From: Anagrus nilaparvatae
Lineage: Eukaryota > Arthropoda > Insecta > Hymenoptera > Mymaridae
Direction of reading: 5' to 3'
Length of the DNA: 64,000 bases
Assembly (NCBI GenBank): GCA_022575985.1
Contig: JAKSXM010000263.1
Span: 11,698,001 to 11,762,000, forward strand
Shown: positions 11,224-23,940 of the stretch, in pieces
How the letters are laid out: each line of letters starts with the position of its first letter
Numbering within the stretch: the stretch's first letter is position 1
Program-made: the position numbers and the translations under genes
Notes under the pieces: generated by a model
What the model was told of the DNA's origin: nothing
The model's database searches: none
What the model saw: the letters and a program-made list of their open reading frames with translations, nothing else

Positions 11224-11536
11224 TAAATTACTTGACGTCACATTAAAGCAGTTATCAAAGTTATCACATATTTCTTCTGTATATATGCATGCATCTTTTC
11301 ATGAATATGCCGAAAAATTGAAACAAAAATTACCAAAAGGACTAGATTGTATATATTTAGTTAATAGTGGCTCTGAAGCCGTTGAATTAGCAATTAAAAT
11401 GGCTAAATTATATACCGGAAGACAAGAAGTCATATCATTAAAAAATGCATATCATGGAGCATCGGCAGTAGCTTTAGCTGCCACAGGCATTTGTTCTTTC
11501 AAGTTTCCAAATTCTTCTATTGCTGGACACTTTCAT
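11224..11536 (+). CDS. Internal exon of a class III aminotransferase, AGXT2-like
   Basis: The exon encodes part of a PLP-dependent class III aminotransferase resembling mitochondrial alanine-glyoxylate aminotransferase 2. From KLLDVTLKQLSKLSHISSVY it runs through FHEYAEKLKQKLP and the PLP phosphate-binding block LVNSGSEAVELAIKMAK to NAYHGASAVALAATG. It is bounded by a TTTTTAG acceptor at 11223 and a strong GTGAGT donor at 11537, enters one base into a codon and leaves on a codon boundary. The frame is intact over 104 codons. No other exon is in the window, so it is either a host gene with very long TE-filled introns or a stranded fragment. The lysine that binds PLP would lie in a later exon. 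Confidence 0.75.
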
Positions 11537-11664
11537 GTGAGTTCTAAATGTAATTTAAAAAATTTTTTAAATTTATATGATCATACTTATTTACTCTTTA
11601 AAGAAACCTAAATAAAATGGAAAATCTGAGGATATTCTACCTTAAAGTAAAATTTTTAATTGCT

Positions 11665-12245
11665 TTGGCGGATAGCCCTGGACAGCCGATGTTTAGCGAC
11701 TTTGTATTCCCGAGGGAGCACCGCAGCCTAGGGTGATTCCCGTGCTCTCTGCGCCTTCCGTCGCACCCTTTGACACTCCCTTCGGAGGTCTGCTATTTCG
11801 GGGTTCACCAGTGAACTGGCTTTCTCCCCTATCTTTTCTGGTCATGCAGAAGAAACACTTAGGCTTCGCCTTTCTGCACTCTTGCAACATTCAAGGCACG
11901 CCTTTCTTCTGCCTAGGTCTTTACAGACATGTAAATTAGCTATGCTCACAGCCCAAACATTTCTGCACAAAGGCGCACTCTGCTCAATGTCCTGCCGATA
12001 TGGATTTTCCCTTTTTGACCTCAAGTAGGTCCACAACAGCCATCTGGCTCGTCGTTCTTTTGGTTTTGAAAATGGTGACCTGGAGTATTTCTACAGTTTC
12101 GACACCTATTTTGACACCAAATCTGCCATTTAAGACATCTGAAGTAGAGAAGGGTTGTGTGCCCTGTTCATAGATGTCTGCGCGGAGAAATTATGCTCCC
12201 CTGGCAGAAAATTCGACCTCAATCAGCAAATAGTTATCTCACCTG
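11665..12245 (-). pseudogene. R1-clade remnant (ORF1 zinc knuckles fused to ORF2 piece), family 1
   Basis: The minus strand carries the cysteine-rich end of ORF1 in broken frames: CKDLGRRKACLECC and KPKCFFCM, matching CKGPDRRKACLKCG and LECFLCKN in the better copy at 43.6-43.9 kb. At lower coordinates (11.67-11.84 kb) it joins directly to an ORF2 segment equivalent to 42.65-42.76 kb, so the endonuclease is deleted. It sits about 130 bp after the aminotransferase exon, inside what would be its next intron. Confidence 0.75.
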
Positions 12246-13309
12246 GCAACCCGAGGAAAGCTAAGTGGAGTGAAGATAAACTAGTAAGTCATTATAAATA
12301 ATGAGAAGTCTGAGTGAAGATAAAAATATATTAATCAGTAAAATAAAATATAAAATAAAAATAATTATTTTATAATTTATAATTACAGTAACTATTAATA
12401 TATTTTTTAATAAAAAATTCCTTAAAAAATGTAAAATTACTTATATATTTGTTAAATATTTGTTAATTATTGTACACATCTTAACAAAAAATTGAATATA
12501 TCAATAGTTAATTAGTTAAAAGTTTTTTCTTTTGATTACCTAAATAGTAATTAGAATTAAATTTAAGGACACAATATTAGAAAGGAGTGCCAAAAGAAAA
12601 TTGCTAAATAATTATTGCAATTATATCCCAATACTTACTGCAGATAATTGGAAAATGTCTGACAATAAAATTTTTACCACAGTTTAATTAAATATTATCA
12701 ATATTAATTTTAATAAACAATTATATTGAATATTTTATATTAAGTTTAAACATACCTACTTTAAAAAAATTTTATTTCCTATACTAAATAAATAATCGTA
12801 ACTAAAAATTAATATCATTTTCTGTCATTATTTTTTAAAGCTATTGGTCAACGGTCATATTTGGTAAAAAAATAAAAAGTTCGACAAACAGGATAACATT
12901 TGTACATTATGCAAACTTTTTACATCCAGTATTAGATCCATTATTATACCCATATTCGAGAACTCTGCTTCTGTGATGATCTTGCTGAAGTTATATAAGA
13001 TTTTCAATAATGACCAAAGTTATATTTCCTTATAATAAAGTGAAAAAAATAACTTCATGATAAATGAATTTTTTTAAAAAACAAAAGTATTTAAAGTCCC
13101 TAAAACCGAATTATTCCAAGTCCCTAAGCCCAGATTTTTCAAAGTCCCTAAATTGAAATTATTTTAAATCTCATTCGACCCCCCCCCTTAAACCGGACAA
13201 ATTTGACCCCCCCCCTTAATATTCAAGTTCTAAGGTACCCCCTCCCTATAAACATGTTCCATGTTAATAGTCTAACACTGAATTACAGTGGGGTGAGGGT
13301 GGGAATAAT
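12246..13309. other. AT-rich DNA with short AAGTCCCTAA repeats
   Basis: No gene was recognised. At 13,095-13,160 AAGTCCCTAA-type words recur three to four times, followed by two CCCCCCC tracts, a composition also seen at the ends of the neighbouring inverted-repeat family. Confidence 0.4.
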
Positions 13310-13558
13310 TACTAGCTCTCACCAGATTTGTTCTAATATATAGGTTTTTTGGGTCGCTAATTACGAATTTCGGAGCCCTATATTAAATAAACTCAAGATT
13401 CACCCTTAAATCAGCTAGAGTAATGAATATAGCGAAAATACCTATCTTCGGGGTTAGTTTTTGTTGATTGAAGCCTTATCTTCTATAGAAATTACCTCAA
13501 TATTTGTGATCAGCAACTCAAAAAACCTATTCTAGACCAAACGTGGTGAGGGCTAGTA
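13310..13558. mobile_element. Short foldback element related to the 138-bp satellite family
   Basis: The left arm starts ACTAGCTCTCACCAGATTTG and contains GGTTTTTTGGGTCGCTAATT. The right arm contains its reverse complement, ATCAGCAACTCAAAAAACC, and ends GGTGAGGGCTAGT. It is a small relative of the large element at 14.5-23.4 kb. No target duplication was identified. Confidence 0.6.
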
Positions 13559-14504
13559 TATCAACCAAATCCGCATATTGAGTGGAGTATAACGCTTTAC
13601 AAAAAAGAATATAACATAATTTTTTAATAGAAAAGAAAAAACTGGTATAAAGTATCGGGGCCAAAGACTATTTTATTCTTTATTTCATTTATGTGAGGCT
13701 TTTAAATGATGCTTTACATTTCAAAATATTAAAAATATGTAATTAAATTTACAAATATATTAACAGTAAATATTAATATTTTGCAGAATTTTTAATTTAT
13801 TACAATTAGTTCAATTAACCTAGTCAAGAAATCTATTTTAGAAAGGTTTTATCGAATTTTAAGTATTCGTTATAGTTTTTCATTAGTTTTTCATTCATTC
13901 GTATAACGCGAATAAAGTTTGGTTATAAGGGAATCAATTTCAGAGTGTATTCGCAATAAAATCTAACCTAAAACTAAGAACCCATATTTTCAATAACTAA
14001 TTTCCTTCGACTCACGTACTTTTAACCTAAAATTGCATGCTTTCACGTGTTTTCACGCTTATATTTCACGTGAAAACAGCGTGAATGAATACAGAATAGG
14101 CCTGCAGCGTTAATTTGGAATTATTACATTTTACATTTTTTACATTTTCATGTAGTCACCTTGTATAAAAATTGAATGTTTGTTCACAAGTTCACTTTGT
14201 TTATTTTAATGGTTAATAAACTATAATTAGTTATAAAACCTAAAACCTTTATAATTATGCCGAAAAAATTTTTCCTTAGTTGTTTTTTAAATAAAAATTA
14301 ATTTATAATACTTTTCTTGAAATTAATTAATATTATCTAATCAATATTTTTGTATGCCAAAAATATAAACAGAGTGAACTCGGTGACGAGAAACTCGATG
14401 TGAAAAAAATAAAGAATTAGAATATAATAATTCAAAATCAACGCTGGTGCTCTCTGAATTTACCAGCACTGATAATAGTCGGGGCCTAGGTGTAAAAAAA
14501 GGCC
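13559..14504. other. AT-rich DNA, no gene; one hairpin
   Basis: A hairpin has the stem GTTTTCACG (14049-14057) paired with CGTGAAAAC (14069-14077), next to two CACGTG words. The rest shows nothing recognisable. Confidence 0.4.
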
Positions 14505-14740
14505 AAACTTCTGAAAACCAAGACCCTGGCTGACTTACGATGAAACCTATGGGAATCTCTTCACATAGCACTAAAGAAAACTGTATACAATGAATACACT
14601 TGAGCTGGTAAAAATTGGGTGAAATTACCCACGATTCCCCCCCCCCTTAAGCCCTAAAATTTAAATTGATCTTTTTTTGTAAATTTAACGACCCCAAGTA
14701 GGTTTTTTGGGGTCACTGAACACGAATATGATAACGGTTT

Positions 14741-17700
14741 TTACTGATTGTGGGTAACTAAATAATTTTCGTTAAAACCCGATATCATATTCGTGTCCAG
14801 TGACCCAAAAAACATACTGGGGGTTATTAAAATTACAAAAAATATCTATTTAAAAATAACTAAAAATTACCCTGAAGTTGCCTATTGTGGGAAACTGAAT
14901 CATTTTCGGTAAAACCCGATATCATATTCGTGTTCAGTGACCCAAAAAACCTACTAGGGGTCGTTAAAATTACAAAAAAAGATCAATTTAATAATACCCA
15001 AAAATTAACCTGAAGTTGCCTATTGTGGGCATCTGAATCATTTTCGGTAAAACCCGATATCATATTCGTGTTCAGTGACCCAAAAAACCTACTAGGGGTC
15101 GTTAAAATTACAAAAAAAGATCTATTTAAAAATACCCAAAAATTAACTATAAGTTGCCCATTGTAGGCATCTGAATCATTTTCGGTACAACCTGATATCA
15201 TAATCATGTTCAGTGACCCAAAAAACCTACTAGGGGTCGTTAAAATTACAAAAAAAGATCTATTTAAAAATACCCAAAAATTAACCTGAATTTGCCTATT
15301 GTGGGCAACTAAATCATTTTCGTTTAAACCCGATATCATATTCGTGTTCAGTGACCCAAAAAACCTAGCAGGGGTCGTTAAAATTACAAAAAAAAAACTA
15401 TTCAGAAATACCCAAAAAATTAACCTGAAGTTGCCTATTGTGGGCAACTTAATCATTTTCGTTTAAACCCGATATCATATTCGTGTTCAGTGACCCAAAA
15501 AACCTACTAGGGGTCGTTAAAATTAAAAAAAAGATATATTTAAAAATACCCAAAAATTAACCTGAAGTTGCCTATTGTGGGCAACTAAATCATTTTCGTT
15601 AAAACCCGATTTCATATTCGTGATCAGTGACCCAAAAAACCTACTAGGGGTCGTTAAAATTAAAAAAAAGATCTATTTAAAAATACCCAAAAATTAACCT
15701 GAAGTTGCCTATTGTGGGCAACTAAATCATTTTCGTTAAAACCCGATATCATATTCGTGTTAAGTGAGCCAAAAAACCTACTAGGGGTCGTTAAAATTAA
15801 AAAAAAGATCTATTTAAAAATACCCAAAAATTAACCTGAAGTTGCCTATTGTGGGCAACTAAATCATTTTCGTTAAAACCCGATATCATATTCGTGATCA
15901 GTGACCCAAAAAACCTACAAGGGGTTATTAAAATTACAAAAAATTTCTATTTAAAAATAACTAAAAATTAACATGAAGTTGCCTATTGTGGGAAACTGAA
16001 TCATTTTCGGTAAAACCCGATATCATATTCGTGTTCAGTGACCCAAAAATTCTACTAGGGGTCGTTAAAATTACAAAAAAAGATCAATTTAAAAATACCC
16101 AAAAATTAACCTGAAGTTGCCTATTGTGGGCAACTAAATCATTTTCGTTAAAACCCGATATCATATTCGTGTTCAGTGACCCAAAAAACCTAGCAGGGGT
16201 CGTTAAAATTACAAAAAAAAAACTATTCAGAAATACCCAAAAAATTAACCTGAAGTTGCCTATTGTGGGCAACTAAATCATTTTCGTTTAAACCCGATAT
16301 CATATTCGTGTTCAGTGACCCAAAAAACCTACTAGGGGTCGTTAAAATTAAAAAAAAGATCTATTTAAAAATACCCAAAAATTAACCTGAAGTTGCCTAT
16401 TGTGGGCAACTAAATCATTTTCGTTAAAACCCGATATATTCGTGATCAGTGACCCAAAAAACCTACTAGGGGTCGTTAAAATTAAAAAAAAGATCTATTT
16501 AAAAATACCCAAAAATTAACCTGAAGTTGCCTATTGTGGGCAACTAAATCATTTTCGTTAAAACCCGATATAATATTCGTGTTCAGTGACCCAAAAAACC
16601 TACTAGGGGTCGTTAAAATTAAAAAAAAGATCTATTTAAAAATACCCAAAAATTAACCTGAAGTTGCCTATTGTGGGCAACTAAATCATTTTCGTTAAAA
16701 CCCGATATATTCGTGATCACTGACCCAAAAAACCTACTAGGGGTCGTTAAAATTAAAAAAAAGATATATTTAAAAATACCCAAAAATTAACCTGAAGTTG
16801 CCTATTGTGGGCAACTAAATCATTTTCGTTAAAACCCGATATCATATTCGTGATCAGTGACCCAAAAAACCTACTGGGGGTCGTTAAAATTAAAAAAAAG
16901 ATCTATTTAAAAATACCCAAAAATTAACCTGAAGTTGCCTATTGTGGGCAACTAAATCATTTTCGTTAAAACCCGATATCATATTCGTGTTAAGTGAGCC
17001 AAAAAACCAACTAGGGGTCGTTAAAATTAAAAAAAAGATCTATTTAAAAATACCCAAAAATTAACCTGAAGTTGCCTATTGTGGGCAACTAAATCATTTT
17101 CGTTAAAACCCGATATCATATTCGTGATCAGTGACCCAAAAAACCTACTGGGGGTTATTAAAATTATAAAAAATATCTATTTAAAAATAACTAAAAATTA
17201 ACATGAAGTTGCCTATTGTGGGAAACTGAATCATTTTCGGTAAAACCCGATATCATATTCGTGTTCAGTGACCCAAAAAACCTACTAGGGGTCGTTAAAA
17301 TTACAAAAAAAGATCAATTTAAAAATACCCAAAAATTAACCTGAAGTTGCCTATTGTGGGCAACTAAATCATTTTCGTTAAAACCCGATATCATATTCGT
17401 GTTCAGTGACCCAAAAAACCTAGCAGGGGTCGTTAAAATTACAAAAAAAAAACTATTCAGAAATACCCAAAAAATTAACCTGATGTTGCCTATTGTGGGC
17501 AACTAAATCATTTTCGTTAAAACCCGATATCATATTCGTGTTAAGTGAGCCAAAAAACCTACTAGGGTTCGTTAAAATTAAAAAAAAGATCTATTTAAAA
17601 ATACCCAAAAATTAACCTGAAGTTGCCTATTGTGGGCAACTAAATCATTTTCGTTAAAACCCGATATCATATTCGTGTTCAGTGACCCAAAAAACCTAGC

Positions 17701-20700
17701 AGGGGTCGTTAAAATTACAAAAAAAAACTATTCAGAAATACCCAAAAAATTAACCTGAAGTTGCCTATTGTGGGAAACTGAATCATTTTCGGTAAAACCC
17801 GATATCATATTCGTGTTCGGTGACCCAAAAAACCTACTAGGGGTCGTTAAAATTACAAAAAAAGATCAATTTAAAAATACCCAAAAATTAACCTGAAGTT
17901 GCCTATTGTGGGCAACTAAATCATTTTCGTTAAAACCCGATATCATATTCGTGTTCAGTGACCCAAAAAACCTAGCAGGGGTCGTTAAAATTACAAAAAA
18001 AAAACTATTCAGAAATACCCAAAAAATTAACCTGAAGTTGCCAATTGTGGGCAACTAAATCATTTTCGTTAAAACCCGATATCATATTCGTGTTCAGTGA
18101 CCCAAAAAACCTAGCAGGGGTCGTTAAAATTACAAAAAAAAAACTATTCAAAAATACCCAAAAAATTAACCTGAAGTTGCCTATTGTGGGCAACTAAATC
18201 ATTTTCGTTAAAACCCGATATCATATTCGTGTTCAGTGACCCAAAAAACTTAGCAGGGGTCGTTAAAATTACAAAAAAAAAACTATTCAGAAATACCCAA
18301 AAAATTAACCTGAAGTTGCCTATTGTGGGCAACTAAATCATTTTCGTTAAAACCCGATATCATATTCGTGATCAGTGACCCAAAAAACCTACTGGGGGTT
18401 ATTAAAATTACAAAAAATATCTATTTAAAAATAACTAAAAATTAACATGAAGTTGCCTATTGTGGGAAACTGAATCATTTTCGGTAAAACCCGATATCAT
18501 ATTCGTGTTCAGTGACCCAAAAAACCTACTAGGGGTCGTTAAAATTACAAAAAAAGATCAATTTAAAAATACCCAAAAATTAACCTGAAGTTGCCTATTG
18601 TGGGCAACTAAATCATTTTCGTTAAAACCCGATATATTCGTGATCAGTGACCCAAAAAACCTACTAGGGGTCGTTAAAATTAAAAAAAAGATCTATTTAA
18701 AAATACCCAAAAATTAACCTGAAGTTGCCTATTGTGGGCAACTAAATCATTTTCGTTAAAACCCGATATATTCGTGATCAGTGACCCAAAAAACCTACTA
18801 GGGGTCGTTAAAATTAAAAAAAAGATCTATTTAAAAATACCCAAAAATTAACCTGAAGTTGCCTATTGTGGGCAACTAAATCATTTTCGTTAAAACCCGA
18901 TATAATATTCGTGTTCAGTGACCCAAAAAACCTACTAGGGGTCGTTAAAATTAAAAAAAAGATCTATTTAAAAATACCCAAAAATTAACCTGAAGTTGCC
19001 TATTGTGGGCAACTAAATCATTTTCGTTAAAACCCGATATATTCGTGATCACTGACCCAAAAAACCTACTAGGGGTCGTTAAAATTAAAAAAAAGATATA
19101 TTTAAAAATACCCAAAAATTAACCTGAAGTTGCCTATTGTGGGCAACTAAATCATTTTCGTTAAAACCCGATATCATATTCGTGATCAGTGACCCAAAAA
19201 ACCTACTGGGGGTCGTTAAAATTAAAAAAAAGATCTATTTAAAAATACCCAAAAATTAACCTGAAGTTGCCTATTGTGGGCAACTAAATCATTTTCGTTA
19301 AAACCCGATATCATATTCGTGTTAAGTGAGCCAAAAAACCAACTAGGGGTCGTTAAAATTAAAAAAAAGATCTATTTAAAAATACCCAAAAATTAACCTG
19401 AAGTTGCCTATTGTGGGCAACTAAATCATTTTCGTTAAAACCCGATATCATATTCGTGATCAGTGACCCAAAAAACCTACTGGGGGTTATTAAAATTATA
19501 AAAAATATCTATTTAAAAATAACTAAAAATTAACATGAAGTTGCCTATTGTGGGAAACTGAATCATTTTCGGTAAAACCCGATATCATATTCGTGTTCAG
19601 TGACCCAAAAAACCTACTAGGGGTCGTTAAAATTACAAAAAAAGATCAATTTAAAAATACCCAAAAATTAACCTGAAGTTGCCTATTGTGGGCAACTAAA
19701 TCATTTTCGTTAAAACCCGATATCATATTCGTGTTCAGTGACCCAAAAAACCTAGCAGGGGTCGTTAAAATTACAAAAAAAAAACTATTCAGAAATACCC
19801 AAAAAATTAACCTGATGTTGCCTATTGTGGGCAACTAAATCATTTTCGTTAAAACCCGATATCATATTCGTGTTAAGTGAGCCAAAAAACCTACTAGGGG
19901 TCGTTAAAATTAAAAAAAAGATCTATTTAAAAATACCCAAAAATTAACCTGAAGTTGCCTATTGTGGGCAACTAAATCATTTTCGTTAAAACCCGATATC
20001 ATATTCGTGTTCAGTGACCCAAAAAACCTAGCAGGGGTCGTTAAAATTACAAAAAAAAACTATTCAGAAATACCCAAAAAATTAACCTGAAGTTGCCTAT
20101 TGTGGGAAACTGAATAATTTTCGGTAAAACCCGATATCATATTCGTGTTCGGTGACCCAAAAAACCTACTAGGGGTCGTTAAAATTACAAAAAAAGATCA
20201 ATTTAAAAATACCCAAAAATTAACCTGAAGTTGCCTATTGTGGGCAACTAAATCATTTTCGTTAAAACCCGATATCATATTCGTGTTCAGTGACCCAAAA
20301 AACCTAGCAGGGGTCGTTAAAATTACAAAAAAAAAACTATTCAGAAATACCCAAAAAATTAACCTGAAGTTGCCAATTGTGGGCAACTAAATCATTTTCG
20401 TTAAAACCCGATATCATATTCGTGTTCAGTGACCCGAAAAACCTAGCAGGGGTCGTTAAAATTACAAAAAAAAAACTATTCAAAAATACCCAAAAAATTA
20501 ACCTGAAGTTGCCTATTGTGGGCAACTAAATCATTTTCGTTAAAACCCGATATCATATTCGTGTTCAGTGACCCAAAAAACTTAGCAGGGGTCGTTAAAA
20601 TTACAAAAAAAAAACTATTCAGAAATACCCAAAAAATTAACCTGAAGTTGCCTATTGTGGGCAACTAAATCATTTTCGTTAAAACCCGATATCATATTCG

Positions 20701-23240
20701 TGATCAGTGACCCAAAAAACCTACTGGGGGTTATTAAAATTACAAAAAATATCTATTTAAAAATAACTAAAAATTAACATGAAGTTGCCTATTGTGGGAA
20801 ACTGAATCATTTTCGGTAAAACCCGATATCATATTCGTGTTCAGTGACCCAAAAAACCTACTAGGGGTCGTTAAAATTACAAAAAAAGATCAATTTAAAA
20901 ATATCCAAAAATTAACCTGAAGTTGCCTATTTTGGGCAACTAAATCATTTTCGTTAAAACCCGATATCATATTCGTGTTCAGTGACCCAAAAAACCTAGC
21001 AGGGGTCGCTAAAATTACAAAAAAAAAACTATTCAGAAATACCCAAAAAATTAACCTGATGTTGCCTATTGTGGGCAACTAAATCATTTTCGTTAAAACC
21101 CGATATCATATTCGTGTTAAGTGAGCCAAAAAACCTACTAGGGGTCGTTAAAATTAAAAAAAAGATCTATTTAAAAATACCCAAAAATTAACCTGAAGTT
21201 GCCTATTGTGGGCAACTAAATCATTTTCGTTAAAACCCGATATCATATTCGTGATCAGTGACCCAAAAAACCTACTGGGGGTTATTAAAATTACAAAAAA
21301 TATCTATTTAAAAATAACTAAAAATTAACATGAAGTTGCCTATTGTGGGAAACTGAATCATTTTCGGTAAAACCCGATATCATATTCGTGTTCGGTGACC
21401 CAAAAAACCTACTAGGGGTCGTTAAAATTACAAAAAAAGATCAATTTAAAAATACCCAAAAATTAACCTGAAGTTGCCTATTGTGGGCAACTAAATCATT
21501 TTCGTTAAAACCCGATATCATATTCGTGTTCAGTGACCCAAAAAACCTAGCAGGGGTCGTTAAAATTACAAAAAAAAAACTATTCAGAAATACCCAAAAA
21601 ATTAACCTGAAGTTGCCAATTGTGGGCAACTAAATCATTTTCGTTAAAACCCGATATCATATTCGTGTTCAGTGACCCAAAAAACCTAGCAGGGGTCGTT
21701 AAAATTACAAAAAAAAAACTATTCAAAAATACCCAAAAAATTAACCTGAAGTTGCCTATTGTGGGCAACTAAATCATTTTCGTTAAAACCCGATATCATA
21801 TTCGTGTTCAGTGACCCAAAAAACCTAGCAGGGGTCGTTAAAATTACAAAAAAAAAACTATTCAGAAATACCCAAAAAATTAACCTGAAGTTGCCTATTG
21901 TGGGCAACTAAATCATTTTCGTTTAAACCCGATATCAAATTCGTGATCAGTGACCCAAAAAACCTACTGGGGGTTATTAAAATTACAAAAAATATCTATT
22001 TAAAAATAACTAAAAATTAACATGAAGTTGCCTATTGTGGGAAACTGAATCATTTTCGGTAAAACCCGATATCATATTCGTGTTCAGTGACCCAAAAAAC
22101 CTACTAGGGGTCGTTAAAATTACAAAAAAAAAACTATTCAGAAATACCCAAAAAATTAACCTGAAGTTGCCTATTGTGGGCAACTAAATCATTTTCGTTT
22201 AAACCCGATATCATATTCGTGTTCAGTGACCCAAAAAACCTACTAGGGGTCGTTAAAATTAAAAAAAAGATCTATTTAAAAATACCCAAAAATTAACCTG
22301 AAGTTGCCTATTGTGGGCAACTAAATCATTTTCGTTAAAACCCGATATCATATTCGTGATCAGTGACCCAAAAAACATACTAGGGGTCGTTAAAATTAAA
22401 AAAAAGATCTATTTAAAAATACCCAAAAATTAACCTGAATTTGCCTATTGTGGGCAACTAAATCATTTTCGTTAAAACCCGATATCATATTCGTGTTAAG
22501 TGAGCCAAAGAACCTACTAGGGGTCTTTAAAATTAAAAAAAAGATCTATTTAAAAATACCCAAAAATTAACCTGAATTTGCCTATTGTGGGTAACTAAAT
22601 CATTTTCGTTAAAACCCGATATCATATTCGTGATCAGTGACCCAAAAAACCTACTAGGGGTCGTTAAAATTACAAAAAAAGATCTATTTAAAAATACCTA
22701 AAAATTAACCTGAAGTTGCCTATTGTGGGCAACTAAATCATTTTAGTTAAAACCCGATATCATATTCGTGTTCAGTGACCCAAAAAACCTACTAGGGGTC
22801 GTTAAAATTAAAAAAAAGATCTATTTAAAAATACCCAAAAATTAACCTGAAGTTGCCTATTGTGGGCAACTAAATCATTTTCGTTAAAACCCGATATCAT
22901 ATTCGTGTTAAGTGACCCAAAAAACCTACTAGGGGTCGTTAAAATTACAAAGAAAAGATCTATTTAAAAAAACCCAAAAATTAACCTGAAGTTGCCTATT
23001 GTGGGCAACTAAATCATTTTCGTTAAAACCCGATATCATATTCATGTTCAGTGACCCAAAAAACCCATTAGGGGTCGTTAAAATTAAAAAATAGATCTAT
23101 TTAAAAATACCCAAAAATTATCCTGAAGTTGCCTATTGTGGGCAACTAAATCATTTTCAGTAAAAACCGATATTATATTCGTGTTCAGTGACCCAAAAAC
23201 CTACCAGGGGTCGTTAAATTTACAAAAAAAGATCAATTTA
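14741..23240. repeat. Tandem array of a 135-139 bp unit, about 60 copies
   Basis: Each unit contains AACCTGAAGTTGCCTATTGT, a GGGCAACTAAATCATTTTCG block, CCCGATATCATATTCGTG and CAGTGACCCAAAAAACCTA. Unit starts are spaced 137 or 139 bp where checked. Variants differ by a GATCTATTT or CTATTCAGA tail and by AGCAGGGG or ACTAGGGG. The repeated 62-residue open frames on the minus strand are produced by the 139 bp units lacking stops and are not genes. Confidence 0.95.
16400..21910. repeat. Higher-order duplications inside the 138-bp array
   Basis: The set of stop-free units at 17314, 17866, 18005 and 18144 recurs at 19646, 20198, 20337 and 20476, an exact offset of 2332 bp. It recurs again at 20890, 21441, 21580 and 21719, offset 1243-1244 bp. 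The GATATATTT variant at about 16,745 recurs 2332 bp later. The array therefore grew by copying blocks of about 9 and 17 units. Confidence 0.85.
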
Positions 23241-23460
23241 AATTTTAGGGGGGGGGGGAATCGGGGTGATTTCACCCAATTTTCACCAGCGCTAGTTTAT
23301 TCATTGTATACAATGTTCTTTAGGCCTATCTGAAGAGATTCCCGCATAGATTAAATCGTAAGTCAGTCAGGGTCATGTCAGGGTCGTGGTTTTCATTTTT
23401 GAATAACGAAATAACTCTACTATAAGATAACTTTTTTTCTAAATAAACAATAAAATGAGT

Positions 23461-23506
23461 TGTGCGCATGCGTGTTCATGGTATGTTCTTTACACGCATG
23501 CGCATA
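23461..23506. repeat. GC-rich hairpin with NRF1-like sites
   Basis: TGTGCGCATGCGTGT (23461-23475) pairs with ACACGCATGCGCATA (23492-23506), 14 of 15 positions. Each arm contains a GCGCATGCG word like the NRF1/Ewg binding site. It lies 70 bp outside the large inverted-repeat element. Confidence 0.6.
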
Positions 23507-23794
23507 AATTCTTTTTTTTTAATACTCTTTTTTTAAATTTAATATTTTAAATCTTATTAAAAATACTATTGAAATAAAAAAAATTAAAATAATTTAATTC
23601 ATTAAATAAATAATATTTTTTATTGTTAAATAATTAACATAAATAAAAAATATAATTAATGATATAAGTATCACGAAAAAATAGACAATATTAACATTTT
23701 TATTATATAGAAATAATATAAAAATTGACGCGCGTCCGTAAAATTGGGATAACTTTGTTAAAAAAAAACGTAATTAAAAAATAAAATAATAGTG

Positions 23795-23940
23795 AAGATC
23801 CTGATGAAATTTTGAATATTATGGTCTAAGTTTTATATATATTCATAAAACCAATAAAGCGCAAACTAACTCACCTTAGATCATTTTCCTGCGGGGATAT
23901 AACTTGAGTAAAGCATGCTAACGCATGCTTCACTCAGACT
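23795..23940. repeat. Dispersed repeat, inverted copy at 50.6 kb
   Basis: CAAACTAACTCACC, CTGCGG and GAGTAAAGCATGCTAACGCA occur here in the order and spacing seen on the other strand at about 50,600-50,755. The flank CCTGATGAAATTTTGAATAT also corresponds. The family is not identified. Confidence 0.55.

Larger units (their letters stand above)
14505..23395. mobile_element. Large inverted-repeat element with an internal satellite array
   Basis: The left end (14,505-14,740: ACCCTGGCTGACTTACGATG, TTGTATACAATGAATA in the complementary sense, then CCCCCCCCCC) recurs as its reverse complement at about 23,200-23,390. Both arms end inward in the same GGTTTTTTGGGTCACTGAAC unit. The whole tract therefore reads as one foldback element whose right arm has been amplified into an 8.4 kb array. 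Exact ends and target duplication could not be fixed. Confidence 0.7.

Noticed and set aside
16084..21907. Fourteen near-identical 62-residue open frames, all on the minus strand
   Set aside because: They arise from 139-bp satellite units that lack stops. They start and end at the same point in each unit, overlap their neighbours and have no other gene features.
14741..23240. CRISPR-like array of regular repeats
   Set aside because: Units are 135-139 bp with no repeat/spacer division, no cas genes and a eukaryotic setting.
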